Source: DATCYX01 sp963714425 (GTDB lineage Bacteria > Chloroflexota > Anaerolineae > Anaerolineales > UBA4823). Taken from it: a stretch of 64,000 nucleotides of DNA. The stretch spans positions 158,313 to 222,312 of the forward strand of contig CAVQOI010000003.1 of assembly GCA_963714425.1 (NCBI GenBank). Direction: 5' to 3'. How positions within the stretch are numbered: the stretch's first letter is position 1; the number at the start of each line of letters is the position of its first letter. Shown here piece after piece: positions 8,472 to 16,701 of this stretch. The translations under genes and the position numbers were made by a program. The notes under the pieces were generated by a model, which ran no database searches, had not been told where the DNA came from, and worked only from the letters and a program-made list of their open reading frames with translations.

Positions 8472-9143
8472 CTAGCCTTCAAGGTTGCGCCACTTCCAGG
8501 CAAACCAAACAATGAGTAACAGACATACAACTTCTACACTTGCTATGAAGATGTAATGGGGGTATGTTGCTCCGCCGCCGACAACAAAGGCAATCGTGAT
8601 GAGGCTCGCAATGACATTGACCCAACGATTCACCCTGTACTTCAACACGCGAGAAAGGATGATCATGACAATAGAAATCTCCATCATGATTGCGCCGCCC
8701 AGCATCAATTGGGGAATCGGGGTGCCAGCGCTGGCTGAGGTTCTTGCCAGTTCTTCCGCCGAGCCAGGGATGTACAGCGATAGGATGTCCGCTTTCAGCA
8801 TGTTGATCATGACGACCACCCATAGGGTTGAAAGCAGGGTTTTCGTGTCGATCTTTTTCGTAGGTGTTGCGTTTGTATTCATTTTTTTCTCCTTATTTGA
8901 ACGATATGGATGAATTCCATGGAATTGGACCCGATTGACCGAGACCAATGGTATTCCTAAATCACGCACTTTTTTAAGCAAGCCATGCAACGCCGCCTGG
9001 TCAATCACCGGACCGCTAAGAAGCGTGTCGCCGTCATCTTCCAGCGTGATGGTTACGCCTTCGAACCAGTCCGCCCATTGTGGGGGCAGGTGGCCTGCGA
9101 CCCGGATTTCGTAGCAGGTGGGGTGAGTTTGCGTTGGTTTCAT
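8472..9143 (-). CDS. Small cassette protein read through into a DUF6326 membrane protein
   Basis: A single 223-codon frame containing two parts. Codons 1 to about 72 repeat the 96-residue cassette protein of 2070-2360 (WADWFEGVTITLEDDGDTLL, DQAALHGLLKKVRDLGIPL). Then its own stop is missing and the frame runs through what is the untranslated leader of the other copy (HPYRSNKEKK) into a DUF6326 protein beginning MNTNATPTKKIDTKTLLS, with four hydrophobic helices and a YAWKW-like end (WFAWKW). The DUF6326 part has its own ATG at 8880-8882 behind AAGGAGAAAAAA, so it can be made separately. A small deletion that removed the first gene's 3' end explains the arrangement. Whether the 223-residue fusion is made is unknown. 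Confidence 0.75.
   Translation of the reverse strand: MKPTQTHPTCYEIRVAGHLPPQWADWFEGVTITLEDDGDTLLSGPVIDQAALHGLLKKVRDLGIPLVSVNRVQFHGIHPYRSNKEKKMNTNATPTKKIDTKTLLSTLWVVVMINMLKADILSLYIPGSAEELARTSASAGTPIPQLMLGGAIMMEISIVMIILSRVLKYRVNRWVNVIASLITIAFVVGGGATYPHYIFIASVEVVCLLLIVWFAWKWRNLEG
8880..8920 (-). promoter_or_regulatory. Internal ribosome-binding site and repeated leader for DUF6326
   Basis: On the minus strand the sequence CATCCATATCGTTCAAATA is followed by AGGAGAAAAAAATG. Close versions of this leader precede the ATGs at 1921 (CATCCATATCGTTC) and 8406 (CATCCATATTGGAC). The repeat marks the real start of the DUF6326 protein inside the longer open frame. Confidence 0.6.
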
Positions 9144-9155
9144 GAACGTAAATAT

Positions 9156-9179
9156 ACCGGCAGGGCGGTACTGTCGGGT
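9156..9179 (-). terminator. Hairpin after the second MalT-type regulator
   Basis: A 7-bp stem (9157-9163 with 9171-9177, one G-T pair) with a 7-base loop lies between the regulator stop at 9218 and the small-protein start at 9143. Its CCGGCAG/CTGTCGG arms match those of the stronger terminator at 2484-2518 in the first cassette. The T-rich tail on the minus strand (TATATTTACG) is weak, so termination may be partial. Confidence 0.5.
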
Positions 9180-9217
9180 AGCAACTTAAGTATTGTTTGG
9201 AGTATTGTTTTAGGGGA

Positions 9218-11901
9218 TTAGAGTAAACCCAACTCGCGGGCGCGGGCGACAGCCTCGGTGCGATTTTGGGCTTGCAGTTTGTTGAAAATTCGCAGGTTAT
9301 GACCCTTGACCGTGCTGAGGGCTATGTATAGCCGTCGGCTGATCTCCGCGTTAGATTGCCCTTCGGCGATGAGACCCAGGATTTCGAGTTCGCGGTCGGT
9401 GAGAGGTTCGATCATTTTGGATTTTTGATTTGCGATTTCGGATTGAAGCCTGTCTTCCACCGTTTGCGGGAAAAAATCCAATATGCGATTAACATACCCA
9501 AGCAAAGGGTGAGCGCGGCTCGCAATCGTCAATCGAAAATCAGAAATCAACAATTGCATTGCGTCACCTTCATCCACGAAAATGCGCAGGTAGCCTTCCG
9601 GCTCGGCCAGCGCCAGGGCGCGTTCCAGCGCGGCAAGGGACTGGGAGCGGTTGTTCTGCGCTTGATGAAGAAGCGCTTGGGTCAACAGGATTTCGATCAC
9701 GCTTCCTGTCCGTTTTTGTGTTTCTGCCAATGTTAACAGGCGTTCCAGCAATTCATCGACCCCGGTGAAAACGCCTTCACTCAGCCGCACACGCGCCAGA
9801 GTGAGGTATTCATACTCGCCCAGATAGTTGACCTCGTCCTCCGTTGAAATGCCGCGCTCCTGCACCCAGGATGCGCCTTGTCCAGCCGCCCTTGTTTAAG
9901 ATAGACCCGTGCCTTGTGCGCTTCGATCGGCCGCAGGTTGGGGATCGGGTTTTTGACGTAGCCCCGCTTGGCTTCATCGAGCAGCTCGAGCGCCGCCTCC
10001 CATTCCCCGGCAGATTCTTTGAGCCGGGCTTGGGCCAGGTTCCAGCGGTAAAGCCAGTCCACCAGGGTGGTGTGATGGCCTAGGTCGGCGGCGGTTTGCA
10101 GGCGCTGGGCAGCCGTTGCATCATCGCCCCGTTCGTGGGCAAGCAGAGCCAACCCCAGGTGATGATGGGCAGTGACAGCTATGGCCTCCTGCCCTTGTGA
10201 GGCGGCCAGCTGGATGGCTTGCAAGAGAGCCTTTTCGGCTTCACCCAGATGACCCAATATCACATGCATATCAGCCATGGCAAAGGCGCTGGCAATCGCA
10301 AAAACCTGGTTGCCCAACCTTTGCATATCATCCACCCAGGTCTGCATGGCTCGGAGGGAGGCTTCCAGATCGCCGGTAGCCCAATGGGTAAATCCCAGCG
10401 TGATGGCAGCCGCGGCGCGGAGGTAAGTATCTTCCTCGGGGATGAGCCCGATGGACAGCTCGGCGTATTTCACCGTTTCGGCCAGGTTGCCCTGATTTTG
10501 GAAGTTGGAAGCGCGGATTAAGGCAATGTTACCCGGCAAGGACTTGAATTCGGTCTGTTCGACTGCGTCAGCCATGGCGCGCTCGGCATATTGCAGGTGG
10601 GTTTCACTCGCCTCCAGGTCTCCGGCATCCGAAAAAGCCCACCCAAGTTGCACACATAACCTGGGTTTTGAGCAGACTACCGCATCAGGCAGTTTTTTTA
10701 CCCAGCCAACCCAGGCGACGGTCTGGAAACTGCGTTCCATGCCTTGCCAGGCAACTTCAGCCAGGCGCGCCGCTCGCTCAAAATCTCCGGCCGCCAGGGC
10801 GTGGTTATAGGCTTCTGACAGGTCGTTGTTAGCCTCAAACCACTCGCAGGCGCGGAGGTGGTAGTTGGGGAGCTCTTGTGGTTGACCAAGACGCTGGCGC
10901 AGCAGATCGCCAAACAAGTGGTGATAGCGATACCAATGCCGTTCGCTATCCAAAGGGACAATGAACAGGTTGGTGTGTTCGAGATGTTCGAGGGTTTCCT
11001 GTCCGGAAGCAGGGGAGTTGAGCAGAATGGCATCACATAGGGGTCCGCACATGCGATCGAGAATGGAAGTGCGTAACAAGAAAGTCTGAATACTTTCTGA
11101 CTGCTGTTGCAAAACCTCTTCAACCAGATAATCGAGCACGAACCTGTGACTGCCAGTGAAAGACTTGATAAAGCTGGCGGCATCTTGATGCCCTTGCATG
11201 GACAGCGCGGCCAACTGCAAACCGGCAATCCAACCTTCGGTACGCGTTTCCAGAGCGGCAACATCTCCATCAGTAAGACCCAGCCCCATCACCTGGTTTA
11301 GGAATTCGGCGGCCTCAGCGGGGGTAAACTGCAAGTCGGCAGCGCGCAGCTCTGTCAATTGCCCCCGGGCACGTAGCCGGGATAGGGGTAGTGGTGGATC
11401 CTCACGAGTAGCGATGACCAGGTGCATTCGTGGAGGCAGGTGTTCGACGAGGAAAGTCAGGGCTTGATCCACCGGTTGGGAATCAATCACATGGTAGTCG
11501 TCCAGGACAAGGACGAAATTGTTCGGGATAGTTGAGATTTCATTGAGCAGGGTTGTCAGAATCGTTTCGGATGGAGGTGGCTGAGGAGACTGGAGCGCAG
11601 CCAGCAACCCTTTTCCTAAATCCGCCACAATTGTCTGCAAAGTCGCGATCACGTAAATCAAAAAGCGAGCGGGATCGTTATCCCCCTCATCCAGTGACAG
11701 CCAGGCAACCGGTTTCTCGCAACCGGCGACCCATTCGCTGACCAATGTGGTTTTGCCAAACCCGGCAGATGCTGAGATGAGGGTCAGCTTGCATCCCGAA
11801 GAGAGACCCTCGTTCAGCCGCTCGATCAGGCGGGGACGGAATACAATTTTAGGGCGAGGTGGTGGGACATAAAGTTTGGTGAGGAGAAATGTCTCAGACA
11901 T
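9218..11901 (-). pseudogene. MalT-type ATP-dependent LuxR regulator, second copy, frameshifted
   Basis: Paralogue of the regulator at 2542-5236. It has an N-terminal TKLYVPPPRPKIVF, Walker A SASAGFGKTT, Walker B FVLVLDDYHVID, a long TPR-like region and a C-terminal LuxR HTH (LTDRELEILGLIAEGQSN, VKGHNLRIFNKLQ). The frame shifts once near 9875-9880: the first frame ends in DKAHPGCRS, while the next carries WVQERGISTEDEVNYLGEY, as expected by comparison with the first copy. One base is missing there. The 5' ~160 bases around Walker A differ from the first copy at only about six positions, while the C-terminal HTH regions are clearly diverged, so the two probably recognise different DNA. The start at 11899-11901 precedes SETFLLTKLY. 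Confidence 0.85.
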
Positions 11902-11994
11902 TCTGACATTAATTATACATCGCGCCTAATTAAAGCAGTGTGTATAAATAAAGAAAACAGAAGTAACGCCGAAAAAATGTCCTTTTCCCATCAC

Positions 11995-12145
11995 AAGGAG
12001 ATCGCCGATGATCTGCTCGTCAGTGTAGCTACAGCTGTACACGCACGTCAGCAACATCCTGGCCAAACTGCACCTTGCCAGCCGCACGCAAGCTGCCTTG
12101 TACGCCCTGCGCGAGGGCTATGCCTCGTTAGAGGACTCAGACTAA
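11995..12145 (+). pseudogene. Remnant of a NarL/FixJ response-regulator HTH
   Basis: The last ~50 codons of a LuxR-type HTH survive on the plus strand: KEIADDLLVSVATA in one frame, then YTHVSNILAKLHLASRTQ and ALYALREGYASLED in another, ending at TAA 12143-12145. A frameshift near 12036 separates the two pieces, and nothing recognisable lies upstream (11902-11994). The recognition-helix region is thus broken and the receiver domain is gone. The stop overlaps the stop of the convergent CAP gene by a few bases. This is a decayed gene end. Confidence 0.75.
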
Positions 12146-13275
12146 GGTCTGGCGAACACCATCGTATAATATCCCCCCCATTCGCTGTTAGCGTCATACA
12201 CATAACCGACGCCTGCATCTAAGTTACCGGCGTTAAGGATGTTCTCGCGGTGCACCCGGCTGTTCATCCACCAGTTTACCGCCCCTTCTGCCGTGCCGCC
12301 GAACTCCGGAAAGCCCACGTAGATATTCTCGTTCGCATTGCTGTAGCTGTATCCCTGGGCGCGGATGCGGTCGTACCAGGACGATCCGTTCGAGCCGTTG
12401 TGGTCGACGAAGCGGTTGCAAGCCATATCCCGGCTGTGGACGAATGCCGCTTCCGCGAGGGCTGTGCTCAGGCTGAGGGGCGCCAGTCCGTTCGCCGCCC
12501 GGTTCTGGTTGACCAGGGTCAGCACACTGGCTTCTACTGCCGCATCGCGCTGTGCAGCGCAACCGGCGGGGGGTGGGGGAGGTGGCTGCGCGCCAGGGTC
12601 GCCTTGCGGCTGGTCGTTGCGGTCCAGGAAGCGCACGGAGATGCGCACCCAGAAGGTATCTGCGCGGTTGCTCCCCGTCCCGAAGCGCCTGCCGGTGGGG
12701 TCTTCGAACCACCAGAAGCCCTGCTGCAACCCACCCCGGCTGGGTGCGGTCATGTCTACGGATAATTCAACTGTCGCTCCGGGAGGCACCGTGGAAGGGA
12801 AGGGCTGGTTGAGCGGGCCGCTCATCACATCCCCGCTGTGGAACGCCAGCTTATAATCCGGTGTCCAGGTGCAGGTGCCCTCATTGCGGAAGCGCCAGGT
12901 TTTGGTGAATGCTTCTCCCTGGGCGAAGAACGTGTCGTCTGGGATCGTCACGTCTCCAAAATAGGCAGCCTTTTCGTCGCAAGCCTGTGGGGCAAGTGTG
13001 GGCGTAGGGGAGGGCGACACCTGCTCGCCGGATGCCGGTGCGGCTGGTTCGGTGGGTTGGGAGGCGGTTGTATCAGCCAGCGTGGCAGGCGCAGTTGGTG
13101 GGAGAGAGGTGGGTGCGATCGTCGGCGTCGGGCTTGGCGCTGCCTGGCTGGCGGGTGGAGACAGCGTCTGGGTGGGCAATGGCGCCGGCGATGGGGTCGA
13201 AGGCGTGCATGCCGCTAACAACAAGCCAGCTGCGATGATTATGACAGGGAGTGAACGCGTACCGTTGGATTTCAT
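12142..13275 (-). CDS. Lipoprotein with Nbr1-like Ig domain and CAP (SCP/PR-1) domain
   Basis: A ~377-residue exported lipoprotein. The signal peptide ends in the lipobox LLLAAC, so the chosen start is MKSNGTRS at 13273-13275 rather than a more upstream ATG. A Thr/Pro/Ser-rich linker of ~80 residues follows. Then comes an Nbr1-like Ig-type domain (FTKTWRFRNEGTCTW, GFWWFEDPTGRRFG) and a C-terminal CAP/SCP-like domain (LVNQNRAANGLAPL, HSRDMACNRFVDH, ENIYVG, WMNSRVHRENIL). CAP proteins are extracellular, with varied roles such as wall or lipid binding and proteolysis. The N-terminal domain is found in surface proteins of Chloroflexota. Exact role unknown. Confidence 0.9.
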   Translation of the reverse strand: MKSNGTRSLPVIIIAAGLLLAACTPSTPSPAPLPTQTLSPPASQAAPSPTPTIAPTSLPPTAPATLADTTASQPTEPAAPASGEQVSPSPTPTLAPQACDEKAAYFGDVTIPDDTFFAQGEAFTKTWRFRNEGTCTWTPDYKLAFHSGDVMSGPLNQPFPSTVPPGATVELSVDMTAPSRGGLQQGFWWFEDPTGRRFGTGSNRADTFWVRISVRFLDRNDQPQGDPGAQPPPPPPAGCAAQRDAAVEASVLTLVNQNRAANGLAPLSLSTALAEAAFVHSRDMACNRFVDHNGSNGSSWYDRIRAQGYSYSNANENIYVGFPEFGGTAEGAVNWWMNSRVHRENILNAGNLDAGVGYVYDANSEWGGYYTMVFARP

Positions 13276-13642
13276 TTGCTTGTCCCAACCAATGAGAGGA
13301 AGATTTGACCAGCCAATTGTAATACAAATCACACTTAATCTATCTAAAATTGATCAAGGATTTACCCTGCTGGCAGTGGAGTGCCACACATGGCTGGGCC
13401 AAAGAGGTGAGCTTAAAAGAAAAGTAGCTCATACCCTCTTCGATCATGACAAATTTTCTGCCTCTTTCTATCCGTTTATGATGAATTGTGGCCCTTTAGT
13501 GTTTTCTGTGGCTGGCTGCTCTACCCTGATGAATGCAAGGCGAAATGGTTAATGACTGCACCACAGTATTGGACTGTATACGAGAAACTCGTTCAAATAG
13601 GAAGAATTGCCCTGGTCATCGGCGCCTAAGGTGGGCTGACGT

Positions 13643-13686
13643 AAAAGAGAAATAAACTCTGCCAGGAGAGTTCCCTGGCAGAGTTT
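13643..13686 (-). terminator. Rho-independent terminator of the DUF4397 gene
   Basis: A perfect 13-bp stem (13654-13666 with 13674-13686) with a 7-base loop. On the minus strand it is followed by TATTTCTCTTTTAC. It lies 54 bases after the stop of the DUF4397 gene. The rest of 13276-13739 holds the CAP promoter region and no gene I can support. Confidence 0.85.
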
Positions 13687-13739
13687 GTTGTTCTGGGATG
13701 GCAACTACGAGCAAAGGTACCTTCGCTCATAGGTTGTAG

Positions 13740-14174
13740 TTAACGTGGGTTATTCGGGGTCGGGGGGAGCTCTCGGATTCTCGCGAGCAGGGTGGGCACG
13801 CCATCAACCAGCTTGGCAATTACGACAACCTTCACACAGCCCGGAATCTTCACGGGGCCGAGGCTCATGACCTGAGTATCAGTCTTAGCTAGGTTGACGG
13901 TGATCGTGTATGCGCCAGCCGGCAGCATCATTGGTCCTACTCTATCCTTGAACTCGAAGGTGAACGCAAAGTCACCGTTGACATACACATCAACAGGGAG
14001 CGCCGCGTCCAGACCTAGGCGTTCGCCATTAATTCCGTGCACTGCGCCGATGTAGAAGTATTCACACACTTTATCTACCGGCGGTCTTTCTTTGGCGAAA
14101 GCCGGGACTGCTATTGCGCTGAGCATCATGACGAGTGCCAGGATCACAGCGATGAATTTCCATCCTCGCTTCAT
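13740..14174 (-). CDS. Exported DUF4397-like protein
   Basis: A 144-residue exported protein. A clear Sec signal peptide (KRGWKFIAVILALVMML, cleavage after VPAFA) precedes a single beta-rich domain with VCEYFYIGAVHGINGERLG, PVDVYVNGDFAFTF, MMLPAGAYTITV. This fits DUF4397, a domain of unknown function seen in surface proteins. It has no lipobox, so it is periplasmic, secreted or surface-bound. It has its own terminator downstream and ~240 bases of upstream spacer, so it is probably monocistronic. Functional assignment beyond the domain is not possible. Confidence 0.8.
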   Translation of the reverse strand: MKRGWKFIAVILALVMMLSAIAVPAFAKERPPVDKVCEYFYIGAVHGINGERLGLDAALPVDVYVNGDFAFTFEFKDRVGPMMLPAGAYTITVNLAKTDTQVMSLGPVKIPGCVKVVVIAKLVDGVPTLLARIRELPPTPNNPR

Positions 14175-14416
14175 ATTGAACCTCCTATGACTACGCTAAA
14201 TTGTGAGATTACAGACGCTGACAGGCTATGGTAGGTTATATAAAACCAGTAAGATCCATCCCAGCATTGTAGAACGCCATCCCTATCAGCTAGGATTTAA
14301 TCATACCACAAATGGATAGCTTGTCAATATATGTACAATAGCTTTTCAATAACTTAACATTCGGCTTTCCCCTCTTCGTACTCTCCTCTACCCCCGCATT
14401 GATCCAGGATGTCGCT

Positions 14417-15877
14417 TTATCGCTGCAATATCGGTAGGAAGATTAACTCCCCGCACCCTGCGGTTGTCTTGGAGTACGCCGTGATCACCCCTGCCGCTGG
14501 GATGCTTGTGGTCAGCATCTCTCCGGCTCCCACCCAGATATCCGCAGCGTCGACGCTGTACTGGCTTGCGGTGGTGTACTGTACGCCATATATACCTGCC
14601 GGCAGGTCATGGATATTAAAGGTAGCCCCTGCTCCTGCTTTCACAACCACCACGGAGCATCCCCGCAAATCAACGAAAGCCAGTGGAGATAGACTGGCGT
14701 TGTTGCTGGTCGCCCCGATCCGTACTGCACCTGGCTGGATGAACCTGAAATACTGGCGCGTGAATTTGGTCATGTTGGTGATATGGACCACAGGATTCGC
14801 TGGATCGGAATCGTCCACGGCATAGAGTGCGCTGCTGGTTGCCGGGTCGCCCGGTCCGCCCAGCACCCCTTGCTCCCAGGCTGAGTTTCTGCCCATCTCC
14901 AGATCTTTATGTAAAGTCTGGTAGCCGTTCGAGCTGCTCCACCACTCCAGCATGGAGGTATCCAGTCCGTGCAGCACCGCCCGGTTGGCGATCGCCTGCA
15001 GGTTGGCGTCTGACACCCCACCGTATCGGTGGTAGGAGAACTCCTCCAGAAAGGTCAGCGCACCGGGAACCAGGATCATGGCGTCGAAATACGTGATGGC
15101 ATTGCCCATGTTGGTATTGGAGGGGGCTACAAAGCGCGGCGTAAAGCCATGTGCCTGAAGCTTGCTCGCCGCCGCAACCATCGCCTCGCCCAGGAGGGTA
15201 CCATCCCACTGGGACACGTTATCAGGTTCCAGCAGCACCTCCCACATGTCAGGCGCCAGTCCATATTTGCTCTGCAGGTGCAGGTAGGTTGCCAGCACAA
15301 ACTCCGCATATTCGTCCGGATCATCGTGATCGTAGTTGAGCCCTGGACCGATCTGCCCGGTGAATGCCACATAATTGAGGTTGATCAGGAAGTCCCCACC
15401 GTTCGCCTCCACGCGTTGCTTCAGCGGCAGGACGACCTTCTCGACCGTATCGTCAAGCTCGGAGAAATAAAAGCCACCCCAGTTTATGCTGTCCGGGTCG
15501 GCGTTATCGTTGACTGTGGCATAGCGTCGGCTGCGCCAGGTGGGGTAATCGATCACCCCGTTCTGGTAGTCCGTCCAATTGTCGTTGTCGTGCTCGGCGC
15601 CGCTGCGCACTTCCAGCCGTACACGGTTGATACCCACTTCGTTGACCGCCCGGTCGAATAATTCGTCTCTATAGTTTGGAAAGGCGGGCGAGTCCTGCGC
15701 CGCCCAGGCGACGGCCTCCCAGCCGCTCATGGTCTGGTAGGTGCTGCCTGCCTGCAGGGAGATATCGTTGGCTGCCGGGGAGTGGGGTCCTGTGCGCGCC
15801 TGTGCGCCTGGTGAGCTGGTAGCAGTCGCCAGCAAGGTAAAGAAGAGCAAGATCGAAAAGGGTCTGTGTGCTTTCAT
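14417..15877 (-). CDS. Secreted GH30-like glycoside hydrolase (clan GH-A candidate)
   Basis: A 486-residue secreted protein with a signal peptide (cleavage near SPGAQA). The mature start TYQTMSGWEAVAW resembles the first strand of GH30-type hydrolases. A TIM-barrel-like region follows with NRVRLEVRSGAEHD, LINLNYVAFTG and two glutamates at suitable distance: Glu217 in VLLEPDN (acid/base candidate) and Glu311 in SMLEWWSS (nucleophile candidate). SYHRYGG lies between them. The last ~130 residues form a beta-rich domain. Clan GH-A chemistry on an extracellular beta-linked polysaccharide is the inference; the family number and substrate are not certain. It stands alone, divergent from the 16.1 kb genes. 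Confidence 0.65.
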   Translation of the reverse strand: MKAHRPFSILLFFTLLATATSSPGAQARTGPHSPAANDISLQAGSTYQTMSGWEAVAWAAQDSPAFPNYRDELFDRAVNEVGINRVRLEVRSGAEHDNDNWTDYQNGVIDYPTWRSRRYATVNDNADPDSINWGGFYFSELDDTVEKVVLPLKQRVEANGGDFLINLNYVAFTGQIGPGLNYDHDDPDEYAEFVLATYLHLQSKYGLAPDMWEVLLEPDNVSQWDGTLLGEAMVAAASKLQAHGFTPRFVAPSNTNMGNAITYFDAMILVPGALTFLEEFSYHRYGGVSDANLQAIANRAVLHGLDTSMLEWWSSSNGYQTLHKDLEMGRNSAWEQGVLGGPGDPATSSALYAVDDSDPANPVVHITNMTKFTRQYFRFIQPGAVRIGATSNNASLSPLAFVDLRGCSVVVVKAGAGATFNIHDLPAGIYGVQYTTASQYSVDAADIWVGAGEMLTTSIPAAGVITAYSKTTAGCGELIFLPILQR

Positions 15878-16129
15878 GGCTGTAGTATCGGCGGTTAGAT
15901 CGTCTTTCGAGGATGCAGGCTGAGCGCCGATAGTGCTCTCACCATCATTATAGTTTCACCTCCCCAAATCGCACTATGCGACTCCCGTTGCGCCGCTCTA
16001 CAATCTTGTAAGCACGGACTCTTGGAATATCTACAAAGTCTCCGCCACCCCTCCATAATTTCTCCATACTTGGATGGCACAATCAGGCTGTAAGGACAAA
16101 CCATACATACAACTAAATGGAGGTAAAAA

Positions 16130-16522
16130 ATGTTTAGAACAGGTTCCTTTTTCTTACGTCTGCTGTTTGGCCTGATATTGGTTGGGGCGCTCGTGTGGGG
16201 CGCATCTGCGACCTATCAAGCCGGGCAATCCCAGGGCTATGCCATTGGGTTGGCTCAGGGAAGCCAGGACTCCGCCGAGATCGCGCCAGGAGCACCGCCT
16301 GCTGGGCTGCCTTATTATGGCTACTGGCCCTATATGCGGCCTCACTTCGGCTTCTTCCCCTTCTTCGGTGTGCTGTTCTTGATCCCTTTAGCGTTTCTGT
16401 TCTTCGGCTTCTTGTTCCGCCCCTGGCGTTACCGCTTCGGACCCAAGGGCTACCACCACCACGGGCATCCCTGGGGACCCGACCCGGATCAGCCGCAGGC
16501 GTCCCAAGATCTTGAAAAATGA
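16130..16522 (+). CDS. Small His-rich membrane protein next to a two-component system
   Basis: A 130-residue protein with two hydrophobic helices (about residues 7-27 and 72-96) separated by a Gly/Ala/Pro-rich stretch with PYYGYWPYMRPHFG, and a C-terminal tail containing KGYHHHGHPWGPDPD. The start follows AATGGAGGTAAAAA, a strong ribosome-binding site. The histidine cluster suggests metal binding, and the histidine kinase downstream also has a His-rich N-terminus. No family name is known to me. Two hairpins (16530-16603) separate it from the response regulator, so it may be expressed more strongly than the genes behind it. Confidence 0.7.
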   Translation: MFRTGSFFLRLLFGLILVGALVWGASATYQAGQSQGYAIGLAQGSQDSAEIAPGAPPAGLPYYGYWPYMRPHFGFFPFFGVLFLIPLAFLFFGFLFRPWRYRFGPKGYHHHGHPWGPDPDQPQASQDLEK

Positions 16523-16529
16523 ATAGTTG

Positions 16530-16564
16530 GGGTATAGGGCGGGTCATCGACCCGCCCTATACCC
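16530..16564. terminator. Perfect 16-bp hairpin between small protein and response regulator
   Basis: A 16-bp perfect stem (16530-16545 with 16549-16564) with a 3-base loop directly after the 16522 stop codon. There is no good T-run after it, so it could be a terminator, a processing site or a transcript stabiliser. A second hairpin follows at once. Confidence 0.55.
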
Positions 16565-16577
16565 ATAAATTTCCTCT

Positions 16578-16603
16578 CCCCTTCTCCCTTTAGGGGGAAG
16601 GGG
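16578..16603. repeat. Second hairpin, CCCCTTCTCCC element
   Basis: An 11-bp stem with one mismatch or wobble (16578-16588 with 16593-16603) and loop TTTA. The sequence is of a low-complexity pyrimidine/purine type that I associate with dispersed intergenic repeats, which cannot be confirmed here. Confidence 0.45.
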
Positions 16604-16701
16604 TGGGGGATGGAGGTTGCGGTGAAGGTAAAAACCGCGCAGTGTTCAAGGGCAGGGCACAATTGCTCTCGCCAGAGATAATTTTCTGCTAAACTTAGCT
16701 C

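Noticed and set aside
12250..13552. Several plus-strand open frames opposite the CAP lipoprotein gene
   Set aside because: They arise from the high GC content of the Pro/Thr-rich linker; the minus-strand frame has clear domains and a lipobox.
15029..15661. 210-codon plus-strand frame opposite the hydrolase gene
   Set aside because: It is a shadow of the conserved minus-strand frame, with no start signal.
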